From Psychroserpens sp. SPM9 (GTDB taxonomy: Bacteria; Bacteroidota; Bacteroidia; Flavobacteriales; Flavobacteriaceae), in assembly GCF_025153525.1 (NCBI RefSeq), contig NZ_JANZNR010000001.1:186001-250000 (forward strand): a DNA stretch of 64,000 bases, given 5' to 3'. Shown one piece after another: positions 17,680-25,645 of the stretch. Both the position numbers and the translations under genes were made by a program. The notes under the pieces are model-generated. The model did not search any database. It was given only the letters and a program-made list of their open reading frames with translations, and was not told where the DNA came from. The stretch's first letter is position 1; each line of letters opens with the position of its first letter.

Positions 17680-19427
17680 TATAATTCTATTTTATGAAAA
17701 TTGGATTGTCTTGGTTTTAGCTGAAACGTTCCAGTAACAACTTTGCCATTTTCAACAAACGAATATTCGTACTCCCCAAAAAAACCGATTCCTGAAACAG
17801 TGCCTTCTTCAGAGGTTGTTCCACTTAGGTTGGTATTCCATGCATCATGAACTAGTGAGAAATAGGCTTTTCCCATAACGCCAATTTCATTATCGGTATT
17901 AAAAATATCTGATTTTTTACGACCATCTTCGGTATTTCCCCAAAATAGAAATTCTGATACATTTGGATGACTAAAAGCGGCTATCATAAAATCGCGTGTG
18001 TATTGCTCACGTACTTTTGGATCCTGAACATCCATTGTAAACTCTGAAATACTGATTTGCTTTCCTAAAGTAGCATAAAACGATAAAATTTCAAGCACAC
18101 GTTCTGGTGGTGTTAAGTCACTTCCTATATGGCTTTGAATGCCTATGCCTTGTACCAATCCGCCAGTGTTTTCATCAATTCGCTTAATGAAATCATAATA
18201 CCATTGTTGCTTTTGGGTGTCAATTCCGCCTTTACTTATAATCCCATATTCGTTGGTAAAACGTTTAACATTGGGTTGTTTTTGAGCAATAGTTCTAAAT
18301 CCGTTGTAAAGAATCTCTTCACTTCCAGTAATCTTTTGTAAATCTCTATTAGTATAGGCTTCATTAACCACATCCCAATGCGTTAGTTTCCCTTGGGTTG
18401 CATCTAAAATAGCATTAACATGGCTTTCAATTATTTCTATAACTTTTTCAGGATTGTTTTTGTTTTGTCTCACTTCTGGAGTGAGATAATTAAATCCTGG
18501 CCAGATTAGCACATGACCTTTTACAGGATAGCCATCTGCTTTTAAAACTTCCAAAGCCTTTAAAGTCATTTCACGCTTATCTTCTCGTTGCCAATGTTTA
18601 ATCTTGAGATCATTACCAAGAACCAAACTATTGAATGCTTTTTTAAAGTTTTTGTAATCGTCGGTATTGTTTACAATATCTTCGGCAGCCATTCGTGCAC
18701 CAAAAGGAAACAAATGGTTTTTTAGTTTTACATTAAGCGATTTATTTTTAATGGGTTGGCCGTCTTTATAAAACTGTAACGTGAATTTCCCTTGCCTAAT
18801 CGTTTCAATACGTTTTATGGCATCTTTTCGCCATTGCGCATCAGCTTCCATACCTGCGTAGGTAATTTCGGTTTTAGGTAGATCTCCTAATTTAGTACCT
18901 TCTTGAAAGACTTCAAATTTAATATCCTTAATAGAGAACGACTGCGGTCTGTAACCATACTGCATCACAAGTGCTAAATCCTCTTTTTTTATGTATCTAT
19001 CAGCTTCAAAAGGCAAATAGTAGGTTTGCCACTCCGAAGAAAAACTCTGTGTATAATCGATATTACCTTTGTAATCTCCAGTTTGCTTAAAGATTATCAG
19101 TGCTTTAGCCTCACCTGTTTCAAGGCTTGCTGTTTCGGTTTTTGCTTTAAAGGACAATAAAAAAACGGTTCCCTTTTTATAGCCTTTTTGTTTGATTGGT
19201 ATACTTGTCGCACACTTATATATAAACTTTGGTTCCTTAACCGTTTCTATTAAGTATTGTAATCTACCTGTATCATCTTTAGATTTTTCAATGCTTGCAA
19301 ACTCGCTTTTGGTTTTCAATAAATTAATTCGCTTTTGATCTATGATATCTTCTCCAACAGGTTTTTGCTGGGCAGATGTAAATCCGTAAATAAATAAGAT
19401 AAGTAGTATGGCTAATTGTTTTTTCAT
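17679..19427 (-). CDS. GH10 family glycoside hydrolase with N-terminal CBM-like module
   Basis: A 582-residue secreted protein with a signal peptidase I leader (IYGFTSAQQ). Residues about 25-185 form a jelly-roll CBM4/9/22-like module. Residues about 200-540 form a GH10 (beta/alpha)8 barrel. The acid/base is Glu356 in HWDVVNEAYTN and the nucleophile is Glu462 in ISISEFTMDVQD. Other GH10 marks are GHVLIWPG, FTNEYGI, GIGIQSHIG and EFLFWGNTEDG. Family members are mostly endo-beta-1,4-xylanases acting with retention. The sequence is divergent (ISEFTMDV rather than the usual ITELDV), so specificity for a sulfated xylan-like glycan is inference. One base separates it from the upstream sulfatase, within a four-gene operon. 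Confidence 0.9.
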   Translation of the reverse strand: MKKQLAILLILFIYGFTSAQQKPVGEDIIDQKRINLLKTKSEFASIEKSKDDTGRLQYLIETVKEPKFIYKCATSIPIKQKGYKKGTVFLLSFKAKTETASLETGEAKALIIFKQTGDYKGNIDYTQSFSSEWQTYYLPFEADRYIKKEDLALVMQYGYRPQSFSIKDIKFEVFQEGTKLGDLPKTEITYAGMEADAQWRKDAIKRIETIRQGKFTLQFYKDGQPIKNKSLNVKLKNHLFPFGARMAAEDIVNNTDDYKNFKKAFNSLVLGNDLKIKHWQREDKREMTLKALEVLKADGYPVKGHVLIWPGFNYLTPEVRQNKNNPEKVIEIIESHVNAILDATQGKLTHWDVVNEAYTNRDLQKITGSEEILYNGFRTIAQKQPNVKRFTNEYGIISKGGIDTQKQQWYYDFIKRIDENTGGLVQGIGIQSHIGSDLTPPERVLEILSFYATLGKQISISEFTMDVQDPKVREQYTRDFMIAAFSHPNVSEFLFWGNTEDGRKKSDIFNTDNEIGVMGKAYFSLVHDAWNTNLSGTTSEEGTVSGIGFFGEYEYSFVENGKVVTGTFQLKPRQSNFHKIEL

Positions 19428-19428
19428 T

Positions 19429-20850
19429 CTAAAAGTGTGCTTTCCAATTATTAAGTTCGGCTAATAATGCTTGAGTTATTTCAGGATTTTCTTTTGAAAT
19501 ATCATTAGTTTCAGAAGGATCCTTTTCAATATTATAAAGTTCTGTACGTCCTTTTTCGTACCAATTGATGAGTTTGTAGTTACCTTTTCTAACAGCTGAT
19601 GATTTGGTGTCACCAGTGTTTACAGGTCTTGCTTTAGACGAATGCCAAAACACAGTTCTATCGGTCCATTGTTCTTTATTTTGAAGAATTGGTAGAAAGC
19701 TTTTTCCGTTGGTTTGTAAAACCTTTTGAGCTGTGATATCTAAAACCGTTGGAAACACATCCATGAGCATTACCAAAGATTCGTTATCGATTTTTGGTTG
19801 AAATTTTCCATTCCATTTTACCATTAACGGCACTTTGATACCACCATCGTACAACCAACCTTTTCCTGCGCGAAGCGGATGGTTTGTGGTTGCTAAATGA
19901 CGTTGTTTTGTTCCGTCGTTGGATAAACCTCCATGATCTGAAGAAAAGATAACAATAGTGTTGTTAGCAATATTCAAATCTTTTAAAAGTTGCAGCAATT
20001 TGCCAACGTTGTCGTCCATGGTTTCCACCATAGCTGCGTAAGTTGCGTTATCCTGACGCATTTTGGTACGACCAGTTCCTTCTTTGATGTATTCTGGCTG
20101 ATTTCCGAAGTCAAAATTTTTGATTTCAGTTTTATTTCTAGCAATATCTTTTTCCTTTGCTTCTAAGGGCTGATGTACTGCATAAAACGAAAACATGGCC
20201 ATAAACGGTTTGTTCTTGTCTGCATTTCTAATGTATTTCGCCACATTATCGGTCATCACATCCATAAGGTAATCACCTTCTTTGCTTATTTCATCTACAT
20301 CTGGAATGGGTGATTTTTTGGTTTTACCGTTGCGTTTCAGTTCATTAAAAGGATACAAAAAACTAATTGGCGAACCTGCATGACCAGCAGCAAAACTAAA
20401 ATCGTAACCAAAATCTTTTAAGCTTTCCTCGCTTCCTAAATGCCATTTTCCAAAATAAGCCGTTTGGTAACCAGCTGTTTTAATATTCTTAACAAAATTC
20501 TTTTGATCTGGAACACTATTCATTTCAAACCCATCATCTGGAACATCACCATTTTGCACAGGATAATTGCCTGTCATCATCGCATATCGTGATGGCACGC
20601 AACGCGGATAATTAGCATAGGCATTATTAAATACAACCGATTCCTTTGCCAACGCATCAATATTTGGCGTTTGATAAATCTGGCTACCATTCATACTCAA
20701 ATCGTGAAAACCTAAATCATCTACATGAATAATGAGAATGTTAGGTTTTGTTTCAGTTAAAACTGAAACTGAAGTCTGGGTAGTTTGTTTAGGCTTGCAA
20801 CCTAGAAACAGTAAAACAATAAGTAAAATGCTTGGCTGAAAAAACCTCAT
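19429..20850 (-). CDS. Sulfatase with CVPSR motif, tandem paralogue of its upstream neighbour
   Basis: Formylglycine sulfatase of 473 residues: ILIIHVDDLGFHDLSMNG, CVPSR with the Cys at residue 84 in a PRCVPSRYAMMTGNYP context, FGKWHLGSEESLKDFG, and IVIFSSDHGGLSNDG. A Val follows the Cys instead of the usual Gly, and Tyr follows the Arg; the next gene shares these traits. The lipoprotein leader ends FLGC. It abuts the upstream sulfatase gene with no spacer. The pair clearly arose by tandem duplication, and both keep all metal and formylglycine residues. Family S1 subfamily uncertain (S1_16-like is possible); substrate unknown. Confidence 0.9.
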   Translation of the reverse strand: MRFFQPSILLIVLLFLGCKPKQTTQTSVSVLTETKPNILIIHVDDLGFHDLSMNGSQIYQTPNIDALAKESVVFNNAYANYPRCVPSRYAMMTGNYPVQNGDVPDDGFEMNSVPDQKNFVKNIKTAGYQTAYFGKWHLGSEESLKDFGYDFSFAAGHAGSPISFLYPFNELKRNGKTKKSPIPDVDEISKEGDYLMDVMTDNVAKYIRNADKNKPFMAMFSFYAVHQPLEAKEKDIARNKTEIKNFDFGNQPEYIKEGTGRTKMRQDNATYAAMVETMDDNVGKLLQLLKDLNIANNTIVIFSSDHGGLSNDGTKQRHLATTNHPLRAGKGWLYDGGIKVPLMVKWNGKFQPKIDNESLVMLMDVFPTVLDITAQKVLQTNGKSFLPILQNKEQWTDRTVFWHSSKARPVNTGDTKSSAVRKGNYKLINWYEKGRTELYNIEKDPSETNDISKENPEITQALLAELNNWKAHF

Positions 20851-22299
20851 TTAGTTTTTCTTTTTATTATTTCCTTGCCCCTTATTACCGCCTTTGTTTT
20901 TCTTACCAACATTCAAGCGCTCTGGAACAAGGTATTCCTTTTTCCAATCTTTTAACAGTTCCAGCATTTGTTTCGCTTTTGCTGATTCTTTTTCGGCTAG
21001 GTTATTTTTTTCTGAAATGTCTTCCTTTAAATTATAAAGTTCAATGGCTTTGGTTTCTAGATATTGAACTAATTTATAATCGCCAGAACGTACGACAGCC
21101 ATTTTACTGTCTCCAGTACTGTGAGGTCTTGCTTTTTTTGAAATCCAAAATACGGTTCTGTCTTTCCAGTTGTCTTTTCCTTTTAAAACAGAAGCATAAC
21201 TTTGTCCATCGACACCTTCAACCTTTTTGTTTGCTGCTAACTCTAATAAGGTTGGAAAGACATCCATCCCTAAAACAATAGACTCACCATCTACACGAGG
21301 TTTTAAGTGATTGTCCCATTTAACAAATAATGGCACACGAATACCACCTTCATACAACCAACCTTTTCCTGCACGAAGCGGAATATTAGTTGTAGCCAAA
21401 TGACGATCACCTTTGTGACCATCGTTTGACAGACCACCATGATCTGAAGAAAATACGATAATGGTATTTTTATCGATTCCTAAATCTTTAAGCGTTTGTA
21501 ATAATTTACCAACATTTTCATCGACGTTCTCAACCATTCCTGCATAAGCAGCATCATCTTGACGCATTTTACGACGCCCTTCACCTTCTTTGATATACTC
21601 TGGTGTATCGCCAAAATCCATAGATTTCAACTGCTCTTTATTACGAGCTTCATCTTCTGGCTTTGCTTCAATGGGTGTATGTACCGAATAGTAGGCTAAA
21701 ACAGCTAAAAATGGTTTGTCTTTTGGATTGTTTTTGATGAAATTGATGGTTGCGTCAGTTAACATATCTGAAGCATAATCACCTTCTTTTCCATCTCTTT
21801 CTAAATCTGCAACTTGCTCTTTATGTTTTTTACCATTTTTGTTATAGTTAAATGGGAAAAATCTACTGCCAATTCCTCCAGCTCTTCCTGCCGCATACGA
21901 ATCTGTAAACCCAAAAGGCTGTGGATCACTATCCCCTTCTCCTAAATGCCATTTTCCAACATAATAGGTATTATAACCAGCTTTATTAAATTGCTTAATG
22001 AAGTTTTTTTCTTCGGGAATGGCTCCCAAATTTCCTTTGTTTTCATTGACTGGATAAGTACCAGTAATCATACCATAGCGCGAAGGTGTACAACGTGGAT
22101 AACTGCTATAGGCGTTTGTAAAATTAACCGATTCTTTAGCTAAGGCATCAATATTTGGTGTATCATACAACTCTGAACCAGTAATGCTTAAATCGTGATA
22201 ACCTAAATCATCCGTATGGATAATTAAAATGTTTGGTTTGTCTTGTGCAAAAACTCCAATTGTCAGACAAAATACTAGTAAAAAAGTTATTTTTTTCAT
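20851..22299 (-). CDS. Sulfatase with CTPSR motif, signal-peptidase-I secreted
   Basis: Formylglycine sulfatase of 482 residues: ILIIHTDDLGYHDLSITG, CTPSR with the Cys at residue 70 (PRCTPSRYGMITGTYP), VGKWHLGEGDSDPQPFG, and IIVFSSDHGGLSNDGHKGD. I chose ATG at 22299 because MKKITFLLVFCLTIGVFAQ is a clean signal peptide; an ATG at 22344 would add 15 residues. It differs from its paralogue in lacking a lipobox, so it should be soluble in the periplasm or secreted. It also has a low-complexity Lys/Asn/Gly tail (about the last 20 residues, KKNKGG... ending NNKKKN) that could bind acidic glycan. It is first in the run 22299-15997. Confidence 0.9.
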   Translation of the reverse strand: MKKITFLLVFCLTIGVFAQDKPNILIIHTDDLGYHDLSITGSELYDTPNIDALAKESVNFTNAYSSYPRCTPSRYGMITGTYPVNENKGNLGAIPEEKNFIKQFNKAGYNTYYVGKWHLGEGDSDPQPFGFTDSYAAGRAGGIGSRFFPFNYNKNGKKHKEQVADLERDGKEGDYASDMLTDATINFIKNNPKDKPFLAVLAYYSVHTPIEAKPEDEARNKEQLKSMDFGDTPEYIKEGEGRRKMRQDDAAYAGMVENVDENVGKLLQTLKDLGIDKNTIIVFSSDHGGLSNDGHKGDRHLATTNIPLRAGKGWLYEGGIRVPLFVKWDNHLKPRVDGESIVLGMDVFPTLLELAANKKVEGVDGQSYASVLKGKDNWKDRTVFWISKKARPHSTGDSKMAVVRSGDYKLVQYLETKAIELYNLKEDISEKNNLAEKESAKAKQMLELLKDWKKEYLVPERLNVGKKNKGGNKGQGNNKKKN

Positions 22300-22329
22300 G
22301 GTGTTAATAAATGTTGTTATCAATAAGTC

Positions 22330-22345
22330 CATGTCATTAGACATG
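22330..22345. promoter_or_regulatory. Inverted repeat upstream of the second sulfatase run
   Basis: CATGTC-ATTA-GACATG, a perfect 6-bp-arm inverted repeat 31-46 bp before the sulfatase start at 22299. No TAnnTTTG or GACAATTA box is near it. It may be an operator or a leader hairpin. Confidence 0.35.
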
Positions 22346-22380
22346 TAGTTGTTGTGTTAGTTTAATTCAGAAAGTGTGCC

Positions 22381-22409
22381 AAAAAAAGCGATAATAGAAT
22401 ATCGCTTTT
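22381..22409 (-). terminator. Intrinsic terminator after the susC-to-sulfatase operon
   Basis: On the minus strand AAAAGCGATA, loop TTCTAT, TATCGCTTTT and more Ts, 6 bp past the sulfatase stop at 22416. The stem is 10 bp but AT-rich, so partial readthrough into the downstream sulfatase-GH10 run is possible. Confidence 0.75.
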
Positions 22410-22415
22410 GATGTG

Positions 22416-24002
22416 TTACTGAGCAAGGTGCGATTTGAGCTTTGACTTTAAATCTGCAACAATAGCTTTATATTTTGAATCATCAACCCAGTTTTTTGTT
22501 TCCAAAGGATCGTTTTCATAATCATAAAATTCACGCCCAACAATGTTTTCCTCTTTATAGGTTTTATAACTTCTGTACTCATTATCGTGCCATTCAGTAT
22601 AGCGGTATTTGTCTGTTCTCACTGAATAACCCATACGTTTACCACGAGCATATTGGTGATATGCATAATCCATAGTAACTGTTGTTGCAGGATCATTGTC
22701 TAAAAGCGGCACTAATGATTTGCCATCGGTTTGTGAGCTTTGTGGTACATTAGCTAATTCGAAAACTGTTGGAAATAAATCTACAAGATTTACTGGATGA
22801 TGAGATTTTTGGTTCTTCTCAACACCAGGACCTGCAAACATAAACGGAATGCGTGTTGCTTGCTCAAAGTTTGAGTGTTTACACCATTCGGTATGGTCAC
22901 CTAAATGCCACCCATGATCTCCCCAAAGCACAATTATGGTATCGTCTAAAATGTTACGTCTTTCTAATTCATCTAATAACTTACCTATTTGCGCATCTAT
23001 ATAGGATATACAAGCCATATAGCCGTGAATGAGTTCACGTTGTTTTGCTTCAGGTAGAACATCTCCCTGACGCAATTTATTATCGATATCTGAAAATGCA
23101 CGTAACTCTCCGAAAGAGTGAAATGCAAATTTTGGTGTGCCTTCTGATAGTTCTTGAAATTGAGCTAATTCAATTTTATCTCTGTCATATAAATCCCAAT
23201 ATTTTTTTGGGGCTACAAATGGTAAATGTGGCTTTTGGTAACCGACACCTAAAAACCAAGGTTTTCCAGATTTTTCTAAATCATCTAATTGTTTAAAAGC
23301 GGTTTCAGTGTATAAACCATCTTGATAAGCTGTATCACTAACATCTGCACTTTCGGTTGAAGGCTTTAAATGCTTAAACACATAGGCTCTGATTTTACCA
23401 TTCTTAGTAATGCCTTTGGCTTTTGCTTCAGCTTCGAGTGCAGCCATTTGACGTTTTGTCTCTGGGTTTTGATAGTAAGAAAACGCCGCTTCGCCAGCAG
23501 CAGGATCAAAATTATTTGGCAATTGATGAGGCATCGACCAACTTTTTCCATCATGTCCAGGTGCTGAAGATCCTTTATGGTATATTTTCCCTACTGCTGT
23601 AGTTGCATAACCTTGAGAGATCAAATATTCTGGCATTGAAATTAAATCTGAAGATGTTCTAAAATCGGTATGTAAATCCCAAACTTTTGTACGGTCTGGG
23701 TTAGCTCCTGTCATCACACTTGCACGAGATGGTCCACAAACCGCATATTGCACATGTGCGTTTGTAAAGGTCATACCCATTTTTGCCAAACGGTCAAAAT
23801 TAGGTGTATGCATTTGCGAGGCTCCATAATTTGAAAGTAATGGTTTTAAATCGTCAATGGCAAAGAAAAGAATATTCTTCTTTTGACCATTTGGTTTCGT
23901 TTCCGTTTTAATTGTAGTTGTTGAGGTAGAAGATTTTTGTGCATTACACGCTACCAAAGTCACAAGAACAACTAATGTTGCTATGGTTAGTATTTTTTTC
24001 AT
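22416..24002 (-). CDS. Sulfatase, iduronate-2-sulfatase-like, Cys-type (lipoprotein)
   Basis: Formylglycine sulfatase of 528 residues: ILFFAIDDLKPLLSNYGASQ (metal site), CGPSR with the Cys at residue 89 followed by ASVMTGANPDRTKVWDL, VGKIYHKGSSAPG, PWFLGVGYQKPHLPFVAP, and IIVLWGDHGWHLGDHTEW. The NPDRTKVWDL and WGDHGWHLGDH blocks are typical of iduronate-2-sulfatase-like enzymes (probably S1_7). It is a clearer match to that group than the sulfatase at 10842. The lipoprotein leader ends LVAC and is followed by a Ser/Thr linker. It is the last gene of the susC operon and is followed by a terminator. Family resemblance does not prove a uronic-acid sulfate substrate. Confidence 0.92.
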   Translation of the reverse strand: MKKILTIATLVVLVTLVACNAQKSSTSTTTIKTETKPNGQKKNILFFAIDDLKPLLSNYGASQMHTPNFDRLAKMGMTFTNAHVQYAVCGPSRASVMTGANPDRTKVWDLHTDFRTSSDLISMPEYLISQGYATTAVGKIYHKGSSAPGHDGKSWSMPHQLPNNFDPAAGEAAFSYYQNPETKRQMAALEAEAKAKGITKNGKIRAYVFKHLKPSTESADVSDTAYQDGLYTETAFKQLDDLEKSGKPWFLGVGYQKPHLPFVAPKKYWDLYDRDKIELAQFQELSEGTPKFAFHSFGELRAFSDIDNKLRQGDVLPEAKQRELIHGYMACISYIDAQIGKLLDELERRNILDDTIIVLWGDHGWHLGDHTEWCKHSNFEQATRIPFMFAGPGVEKNQKSHHPVNLVDLFPTVFELANVPQSSQTDGKSLVPLLDNDPATTVTMDYAYHQYARGKRMGYSVRTDKYRYTEWHDNEYRSYKTYKEENIVGREFYDYENDPLETKNWVDDSKYKAIVADLKSKLKSHLAQ

Positions 24003-24009
24003 TTTTATA

Positions 24010-25644
24010 CTATCTATCAGTTAATACATCTTGAACAGAGGTTTCATCGTCTTCTCTATCAATAATAGAACCAAAATCTTTATCTGTAATTTTTCGGAAA
24101 TCTACCAACGATTTATCGTTTTCATATTTCTTCATTAGGTCTTTTAATTCAACTTTTAAATCTGCTACTACTTTAGTATACTGCGGATCGCCAATAATAT
24201 TATTTATTTGGTTTGGATCATTTTCTAAATCATACAATTCCCAAACATCAATATTATAATAGAAATGTGCCAGCGTATACTTTTGAGTTCTGATCCCATA
24301 ATGAGGCTGTACATGATGCCAATAAGGAAACTCGTAATAGTGATAGTACATTCCTTTTTGCCAATTTTTCGGTTGTTTCCCTTCTAAATTAGATTTAAAA
24401 CTAACACCTTGCATTTTTTGTTCGGTTTCAATATTTGCTAAATCCAATAATGTTGGTGCAAAATCGATATTAGTAATAATATCTTCATTAACTGTACCAG
24501 CTTTAACTTTCGCTGGATACCTTACCATAAATGGCATGCGCAAAGATTCTTCATAGATAAAACGCTTATCAAAGAATCCGTGGTCTCCTAGATAAAATCC
24601 TTGATCTGAAGTTAATACAATGATTGTATTTTCAGTTAAATTATTATCATCTAAATATTTTAATACGCGGCCAATGTTATCGTCAACAGACTTGACACAA
24701 GCCAAATAATCTTTAATATAGGTTTGATAACGCCATTTTCTACCTTCTTCGGCAGTCATCCCTTCTGGCTGGACAATTTCTCCTGGTTTTGCACCATAGA
24801 AAGCCCACTTGATTTTTTCTTTTCCTTTTAAATTGGCTGGTTCTTCAAATTTCATATCTCTTCTTGAGAAATATTCCATAGTCATTTCTGTATCTCCAGC
24901 TGTTAACTCACGTCCTTTATAATCATCGTTAAACGTTGCTGGGTAAGGCATTTCAATATCTTCCCAAAGTTTTTCATATTTGGTATCTGGTTGCCATGGT
25001 CTATGAGGTGCTTTGTACTGTAAGACCATCATAAAAGGAGCGTCTTGCTTTCTTCCGGTTTCTAACCAATTCATAGCAAAATCGGTACTCAAATTCGTTG
25101 AGTAGCCTTCTACTTTTACATCTGTGCCATTTTCGTTATAAACTGGATTCCAATAATGTCCTTGTTGTCCTGCCGAATTATGATATTTAAACATATCAAA
25201 ACCTTTCGGCTCTGTGCCTAGATGCCATTTTCCGAAAAGAGAAGTTTGATAGCCATTTTTTTGAAATTCTTGAGGGAATGTCCATTGTGTTTCATCAAAC
25301 TTACCTCCACTTTCATTTTTGTAATAGCCATTTAGGTTACTATAATTACCTGTTAAAATGGCGGCACGTGAAGGTCCGCAGATAGCATTTGTACATAACA
25401 CATCTTGGAACAGCATCCCTTCCTTGGCAATCCTGTCAATATTTGGTGTAGGCGCTATATCACTATATATCCCACCATAAGCACTAATGGCTTGTGTTGT
25501 TAAATCATCTGCCATGATGTAGATAATGTTAGGTTGCTGTGTCTCTTCTGCTTCAATATAATTTAAAGCTTGATCTTTATTCGTTTGCTTGCAAGCAACC
25601 ATAAGCAGCATGCATAGAACACCTAATTTTAATGTCTTTAACAT
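24010..25644 (-). CDS. Sulfatase, GlcNAc-6-sulfatase-like, Cys-type (lipoprotein)
   Basis: Formylglycine sulfatase of 544 residues: IIYIMADDLTTQAISAYGG, CGPSR with the Cys at residue 89 followed by AAILTGNYSNLNGYY, FGKWHLGTEPKGFD, VLQYKAPHRPWQP, and IIVLTSDQGFYLGDHGFFDK. The last block and the NYSNLNG motif resemble N-acetylglucosamine-6-sulfatase and mucin-desulfating sulfatase relatives (tentatively S1_11 or S1_8). The lipoprotein leader ends LMVAC. One base separates it from the GH3 gene and 7 bp from the next sulfatase, so it is inside the susC operon. The substrate is a guess from relatives. Confidence 0.92.
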   Translation of the reverse strand: MLKTLKLGVLCMLLMVACKQTNKDQALNYIEAEETQQPNIIYIMADDLTTQAISAYGGIYSDIAPTPNIDRIAKEGMLFQDVLCTNAICGPSRAAILTGNYSNLNGYYKNESGGKFDETQWTFPQEFQKNGYQTSLFGKWHLGTEPKGFDMFKYHNSAGQQGHYWNPVYNENGTDVKVEGYSTNLSTDFAMNWLETGRKQDAPFMMVLQYKAPHRPWQPDTKYEKLWEDIEMPYPATFNDDYKGRELTAGDTEMTMEYFSRRDMKFEEPANLKGKEKIKWAFYGAKPGEIVQPEGMTAEEGRKWRYQTYIKDYLACVKSVDDNIGRVLKYLDDNNLTENTIIVLTSDQGFYLGDHGFFDKRFIYEESLRMPFMVRYPAKVKAGTVNEDIITNIDFAPTLLDLANIETEQKMQGVSFKSNLEGKQPKNWQKGMYYHYYEFPYWHHVQPHYGIRTQKYTLAHFYYNIDVWELYDLENDPNQINNIIGDPQYTKVVADLKVELKDLMKKYENDKSLVDFRKITDKDFGSIIDREDDETSVQDVLTDR

Positions 25645-25645
25645 A

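Noticed and set aside
20832-21281. 149-codon plus-strand open frame inside the CTPSR sulfatase gene
   Set aside because: It lies fully antisense to well-conserved sulfatase sequence, has no recognisable domain and no promoter; the real gene explains the region.
22300-22344. Upstream ATG for the CTPSR sulfatase
   Set aside because: It adds a hydrophilic 15-residue leader before a clean signal peptide and overlaps the inverted repeat.
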